A model generated the notes under the pieces. That model ran no database searches. It saw nothing but the letters and a program-made list of their open reading frames with translations, and was not told where the DNA came from. A stretch of DNA of 9,591 nucleotides. Source: an uncultured Bacilli bacterium (lineage in GTDB: Bacteria > Bacillota_I > Bacilli_A > RF39 > UBA660). The stretch is from NCBI GenBank assembly GCA_947631285.1, contig CANRKS010000034.1, positions 1 through 9,591 of the forward strand, in the 5' to 3' direction. Positions within the stretch are counted from its first letter, which is position 1; each line of letters begins with the position of its first letter. Made by a program: the position numbers and the translations under genes. Shown piece after piece: positions 5,841-9,591 of the stretch.

Positions 5841-7828
5841 TAATTATCTTCCTTTCTATAAATAGCGTCTTCTAATTCTTCTTTATTCATCTTAGAAAAT
5901 CCTTTAATTTTTAATTCTTTCGCTTTTTCTTTTAATTCTTCTAAAGTCATTTCTTTTTTATTTTCTACTTCTTTAACTTCAAAATCTATATTACCATTTT
6001 CGACAATGTATTCAATTTGTTCTTTAGTTAAAGTTTCATATTTCATTAAAGCATCAGATAAAAGCATTATTAAAGCTTGGTTATCAGCTATGATTTCTTT
6101 TGCTTTTTCATAACATTCTTCGATAATTTTTCTTACTTCTCGATCAATCTCTAAAGCTACTTGATCACTAAAGTTTTTACTCTTACCATAATCTCTACCT
6201 AAGAAAACACTACCACTTTCTTCTTCATATTGCATTGGTCCTAAATCACTCATTCCATATTCCGTAACCATACTTCTAGCAATACTTGTGGCTTTTTTAA
6301 AGTCATCAGATGCTCCCGTTGATATTTCGTGTAAGAACATCTCTTCACTTACTCTTCCTCCTAAAAGACCAGTAATTTCCGCGGTTAATTCTTTTTTAGT
6401 CCGAACTAACATCTTTTCTTCTTTAGGAAGCATCATGGTATATCCACCGGCCATTCCTCTTGGAATAATTGTTATCTTATGAACTTCATTGGCATCTTCT
6501 AATTTAATACCAATTACAGCATGGCCTGCTTCATGAATTGAAACTAATTTTTTCTCTTTAGGTGTAATTTGTTTTGAAGCTTTAGCAGGACCCATTAAAA
6601 CACGATCTGTCGCTTCATCTATTTCATTCATACCAATCGCCGATTTATTACGTCTTACAGCAAGTAAAGCCGCTTCATTAAGTAAATTCTCTAAATCAGC
6701 TCCACTAAAACCTGGCGTTCTTAAACTTAAATTATTTATATTAACTGTTTTATCTAATATTTTATTCTTAGCATGAACTTTTAATATTTCTTCTCTTGAT
6801 CTTGCATCCGGTAAATTAATAGTTACTTGGCGATCAAAACGACCTGGACGAAGTAAAGCAGGATCTAATACATCAGGTCTATTAGTCGCCGCGATTATAA
6901 TTATACCTTCATTTTCTCCAAATCCATCCATTTCGGTAAGTAATTGGTTTAATGTTTGTTCTCTTTCATCATGGCCACCGCCAAGTCCAGTACCTCTTTG
7001 ACGACCAACTGCATCAATTTCATCGATAAAGATTAGGCAAGGAGCGCTTCTTTTGGCTTCCTTAAACATATCTCTTACACGTGATGCTCCAACACCAACA
7101 AATAATTCTACAAAATCAGAACCACTAATGTAGAAGAAAGGAACATTTGCTTCTCCCGCTACTGCTTTGGCTAGTAAAGTTTTACCAGTTCCGGGAGGAC
7201 CCACTAACAAAACACCTTTAGGAATTCTCGCTCCTAATTTTTGGAATTTTTTAGGATTTTTTAAGAAGTCTATTAATTCCGCTACTTCTTCTTTTTCTTC
7301 CGTTAAACCTGCTACATCATTGAATGTTTTCTTATCACTATCATTACTAAGTCTTGCACGGCTTCTTCCAAAATCTACAGAATTTTTATTAGACATTGCT
7401 AACTTCTTAACTAAGATATAGCCAAAAACAATGACTAACACAAATGGTAAAACATTAACTAAAACATAAAGGATAGCACTACTGCCAGGATCACTTTTAG
7501 TATCATATTCTTCTATATCATTTTTAGTCAAATATTCAGTTACTTGTGCTACTTCTCCTTCAATTATTTTAGTTTTGAAACTTTCAGTTTCTTTATAACC
7601 TTTTAATTTTCCTTCAACATAATAAACAGATTCATTACTATTGGGAGTAATTAATATTTCTGTAACATTGTTATCTCTTAAGTTTTGCATTAATTCTCCC
7701 GTTGTAAGTTCATTTACTTTATTACCTTGTAAGGTAACTATTATTAAAATCGCAGCAATTACTCCACATAATATTATATATGGAAAAGTATTTTTCATAC
7801 GATTATTATTATTTGGTGTATTATTCAT
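5840..7828 (-). CDS. ftsH: ATP-dependent zinc metalloprotease FtsH with extra C-terminal Rho_N/SAP-like domain
   Basis: FtsH is a hexameric membrane protease that extracts and degrades membrane and short-lived cytoplasmic proteins. The 662 residues show a first membrane helix (about 15-34), an extracytoplasmic domain (about 35-115), a second helix (about 118-140), then the AAA module. That module has Walker A GPPGTGKT (210-217), pore motif FVG (243-245), Walker B LIFIDEID (265-272), and a second region of homology with ATNRPD (314-319) and arginines R327 and R330. The protease domain has zinc site HEAGH (432-436) and the expected aspartate near 509 (GASDDF). After the usual end (about 610), residues 626-656 form a compact helical module, MTLEELKEKAKELKIKGFSK and onward, that resembles Rho_N/SAP/HeH-type domains. 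GGAGG, 6 nt before ATG, lies within the last tilS codons; the gap to the tilS stop is 1 nt. Confidence 0.97.
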   Translation of the reverse strand: MNNTPNNNNRMKNTFPYIILCGVIAAILIIVTLQGNKVNELTTGELMQNLRDNNVTEILITPNSNESVYYVEGKLKGYKETESFKTKIIEGEVAQVTEYLTKNDIEEYDTKSDPGSSAILYVLVNVLPFVLVIVFGYILVKKLAMSNKNSVDFGRSRARLSNDSDKKTFNDVAGLTEEKEEVAELIDFLKNPKKFQKLGARIPKGVLLVGPPGTGKTLLAKAVAGEANVPFFYISGSDFVELFVGVGASRVRDMFKEAKRSAPCLIFIDEIDAVGRQRGTGLGGGHDEREQTLNQLLTEMDGFGENEGIIIIAATNRPDVLDPALLRPGRFDRQVTINLPDARSREEILKVHAKNKILDKTVNINNLSLRTPGFSGADLENLLNEAALLAVRRNKSAIGMNEIDEATDRVLMGPAKASKQITPKEKKLVSIHEAGHAVIGIKLEDANEVHKITIIPRGMAGGYTMMLPKEEKMLVRTKKELTAEITGLLGGRVSEEMFLHEISTGASDDFKKATSIARSMVTEYGMSDLGPMQYEEESGSVFLGRDYGKSKNFSDQVALEIDREVRKIIEECYEKAKEIIADNQALIMLLSDALMKYETLTKEQIEYIVENGNIDFEVKEVENKKEMTLEELKEKAKELKIKGFSKMNKEELEDAIYRKEDN

Positions 7829-7829
7829 T

Positions 7830-9152
7830 TTATTCCTCCATGTACTTAAGTATTATATCATACTTTTCATTAATTTCCTTATCAAATATTGATTTTTTTA
7901 ATCCTGGAAGCCAAATTACTCTATCTTCCTTATCTAAAACAATTGGATATTCTTTTCTTTTTACAGGATCAAGCTTTAAATCAATAAAAATATCTTTTAT
8001 TTTTTTACTCCCTTTTAAATTTTTTACTTTTATTTTATCACCATTTTTAATATTGCGAACTTTTAAAGGTAAGGATAATTCTTTACTATTTAATCTAATT
8101 ACATTATTACTAGTATCATTACTCTTATTAATAACTTTAATTATATATTTATTTAAAATATTGATTTCATCATTTAATGTATATTCATAATCTTTAACAT
8201 TTTTATTTTTTTCAATAATTAAATAATTATAACTTCTTCTCGCAATAAAATTATCACTTAAAGAAATACTTTTATTACCACCTTTATTTAATAATTTTTT
8301 TATTTCTCTAAATTCACTATCATTAATATTAAATATTTCTTCTTTTTGAATATCTTCAATAACTCTTTCTAATATCTTATCAACAATAAATTCATCTTCT
8401 TTAATTAAAGCGTCAATATATATTTTACCATCTTTATATATTTTCGCAATCTTTTTATCAATTATTTTGTTGATAAAATTATTTGTTCTTTCTAACTCTT
8501 CACTATATTTTAAAAATTTTAAATAAACATTTTTATCTTCTTTTTTTAATTCTGGTAACACACGTTTCCTAAACCTATTTCTTGTATATTTTTCATTTTC
8601 ATTCGAAGCATCTATTACATAATTTATTTTATTTGCTTTTAAATAATCAATAATTTGCTCTTTATTTAGAAAAAGAAGAGGCCGAACTAAATAATAGTTA
8701 TGATATTTACTTATTTTAGGTATTCCTAAATACCCTTTTAAATTACTCCCCCTTACAATACGCATTAATATAGTTTCCATTAAATCATCCCCATGATGGG
8801 CAGTCATTAAATATTTAGCATGATATTTTTTTACTACTTGCTCCAAAAAATTATAACGTTTTAATCTTCCTTCACTTTCAGTAAATTTATTATTTTTATA
8901 TTCTGTAATAGTAAATTCTTCAAAAATTATTTTATTTTCTTCACAACATTTTTTCACAAAATCTCGTTCACTTTTATTTTCTTTTCGTGTATTATGATTA
9001 ACATGAGCACAAATAATTTTAAGATTATATTTCTCTTTTAAAGAAATTAAAACATGAAAAAGACACATAGAATCTGGACCACCTGAATTGGCCAAGACTA
9101 ATGTGTCATTAATATTAAGTAAATTATCTAAAAAATTAAATACGTCTTTCAT
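7830..9152 (-). CDS. tilS: tRNA(Ile)-lysidine synthetase TilS
   Basis: TilS uses ATP to attach lysine to C34 of the tRNA-Ile with anticodon CAU, which changes it to decode AUA; it is essential in most bacteria. The 440-residue product carries the N-type ATP-pyrophosphatase P-loop SGGPDS (23-28), the HHGDD motif (119-123), RGSNLKGYLGI (134-144) and the D-x-S-N-x(5)-Y-x-R-N-R-x-R block (181-195). A middle helical region and a C-terminal domain follow, with the family's K-x-x-P-V-x-R and x-I-W-L-P-G-L endings. Length matches full-length TilS. ATG 9152 is preceded by GTGAT rather than GGAGG. The gene leads an operon with ftsH and secG. The hprT gene found between tilS and ftsH in Bacillus is absent. 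AUA decoding matters in such an AT-rich genome. Confidence 0.95.
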   Translation of the reverse strand: MKDVFNFLDNLLNINDTLVLANSGGPDSMCLFHVLISLKEKYNLKIICAHVNHNTRKENKSERDFVKKCCEENKIIFEEFTITEYKNNKFTESEGRLKRYNFLEQVVKKYHAKYLMTAHHGDDLMETILMRIVRGSNLKGYLGIPKISKYHNYYLVRPLLFLNKEQIIDYLKANKINYVIDASNENEKYTRNRFRKRVLPELKKEDKNVYLKFLKYSEELERTNNFINKIIDKKIAKIYKDGKIYIDALIKEDEFIVDKILERVIEDIQKEEIFNINDSEFREIKKLLNKGGNKSISLSDNFIARRSYNYLIIEKNKNVKDYEYTLNDEINILNKYIIKVINKSNDTSNNVIRLNSKELSLPLKVRNIKNGDKIKVKNLKGSKKIKDIFIDLKLDPVKRKEYPIVLDKEDRVIWLPGLKKSIFDKEINEKYDIILKYMEE

Positions 9153-9169
9153 AAATAATCACAAGCCAT

Positions 9170-9198
9170 ATTGTACCTAAAATTTATTTATTTAGCAA
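9170..9198 (-). promoter_or_regulatory. Sigma-70/sigma-A type promoter for the tilS-ftsH-secG operon
   Basis: On the minus strand, TTGCTA (9198-9193) is separated by 17 bp from TACAAT (9175-9170), matching consensus at 4 of 6 and 5 of 6 positions with ideal spacing. The -10 ends 17 nt before ATG 9152, so the leader would be about 10 nt, with GTGAT (9162-9158) at its 5' end. It is the best -35/-10 pair in the window. Confidence 0.65.
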
Positions 9199-9240
9199 CA
9201 AAATTCACAAAATTATCATTTAATTATTTTTGTTCTTAAA

Positions 9241-9591
9241 TTAAATGTTTTTTAAATTAAAATCTAACATTTCTAATATGTCACCATCTAATATTTTTTC
9301 AGGATCATTATTCTCATAATTACTTCTTACATCTTTAACTAATTTATATGGTTCTAAAATATAACTCCTAATTTGGCTTCCAAAATCAATATTCATTTGT
9401 TCTCCTTTTAGAACTTTCTTTTTCGCTTCTTCTTCTTGTAAATATTTTTCATATAGTTTATTTTTTAATATTTTTAAAGCCATATCTTTATTTTTTAATT
9501 GACTTCTTTCGTTTTGACAAGTTACTACAATTTTACTAGGCAAATGAGTAATACGCACTGCTGAATTAGATGTATTAACTGATTGACCACC
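9241..9591 (-). CDS. prfB: Peptide chain release factor 2, C-terminal part, cut by window edge
   Basis: RF2 recognises UAA and UGA stop codons and releases the finished protein. The first visible codons encode GGQSVNTSNSAVRITHLP, the universally conserved GGQ peptidyl-tRNA hydrolysis motif placed right at the window edge. The rest (VVTCQNERSQLKNKDMALKI, then DFGSQIRSYILEPYKLVKD) is typical of class I release factors; the IRSY-x(5)-KLVKD form points to RF2 rather than RF1. About 116 residues are visible. The stop-recognition domain and any RF2 autoregulatory frameshift site lie outside the window. The presence of RF2 implies that UGA is a stop codon here. I see no clear terminator in the 88 bp before tilS. 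Confidence 0.95.
   Translation of the reverse strand, partial: GGQSVNTSNSAVRITHLPSKIVVTCQNERSQLKNKDMALKILKNKLYEKYLQEEEAKKKVLKGEQMNIDFGSQIRSYILEPYKLVKDVRSNYENNDPEKILDGDILEMLDFNLKNI

Noticed and set aside
7167..7421. Plus-strand open frame of 84 codons antisense to the ftsH Walker A region
   Set aside because: Shadow of a highly conserved ftsH segment; no start signal and no recognisable protein features.
7780..8190. Hydrophobic 136-codon plus-strand open frame across the tilS/ftsH junction
   Set aside because: It is antisense to two secure genes; its Phe/Leu/Ile/Ser bias is what the complement of Lys/Glu/Asn-rich coding sequence produces. No ribosome binding site or family motif.
9181..9240. 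Possible terminator between prfB and tilS
   Set aside because: Only imperfect AT pairings (ACAAAA with TTTTGT and similar) could be found, with no clean stem plus T-tract, so it is not annotated.

Overview
The window is very AT-rich, and every supported gene lies on the minus strand, so transcription runs from high to low coordinates. The gene content (RF2, tilS, ftsH, secG, rnr, smpB) is a Firmicutes-type core set. Trp is read from TGG, an RF2 gene is present and every complete frame stops at TAA, so UGA is probably a normal stop and the genome is not a Mycoplasma-type recoded one. I infer a low-GC Bacilli-like, Gram-positive bacterium, perhaps one of the uncultured gut Bacilli. The sequence does not fix the genus.

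In transcription order, the right edge holds the C-terminal third of RF2 (prfB), cut by the window end exactly at its GGQ motif. A compact core operon follows: tilS (tRNA-Ile lysidine synthetase), ftsH (membrane AAA+ protease) and secG (translocon subunit). Its genes are 1 nt apart or overlap by 1 nt. A recognisable promoter precedes tilS and two tandem intrinsic terminators follow secG. The hprT gene that separates tilS and ftsH in Bacillus is absent, and secG sits here instead of at the head of the rnr-smpB cluster. FtsH carries a small extra Rho_N/SAP-like C-terminal domain.

The middle (about 3.03-5.55 kb) is an accessory surface-protein module. It consists of a small XRE-type repressor with an 18-bp perfect palindrome upstream, a membrane-anchored secreted protein broken by a single-base frameshift, and a second, intact 439-residue exported protein. 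The two exported proteins share a cysteine-containing motif ending in C-Y-x-Y-F. A hairpin-plus-T-tract terminator closes the unit.

The left part is a tightly overlapping operon: a small cysteine-rich type IV prepilin-like protein, rnr (RNase R), smpB, and the start of a single-span membrane protein cut by the window edge. RNase R and SmpB work together in trans-translation and nonstop-mRNA decay; here both lack the C-terminal tails seen in better-known homologues. Placing a pilin-like gene first in this operon is unusual.

The three best promoter candidates that lead transcription units (tilS, xre, pilin) each have a -10 box only 14-17 nt before the start codon, giving predicted leaders of about 7-11 nt. 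These leaders contain a TGAT element 3-5 nt before ATG instead of GGAGG. Most internal operon genes have conventional Shine-Dalgarno sequences. I found no RNA genes, CRISPR arrays, insertion sequences or transposases.
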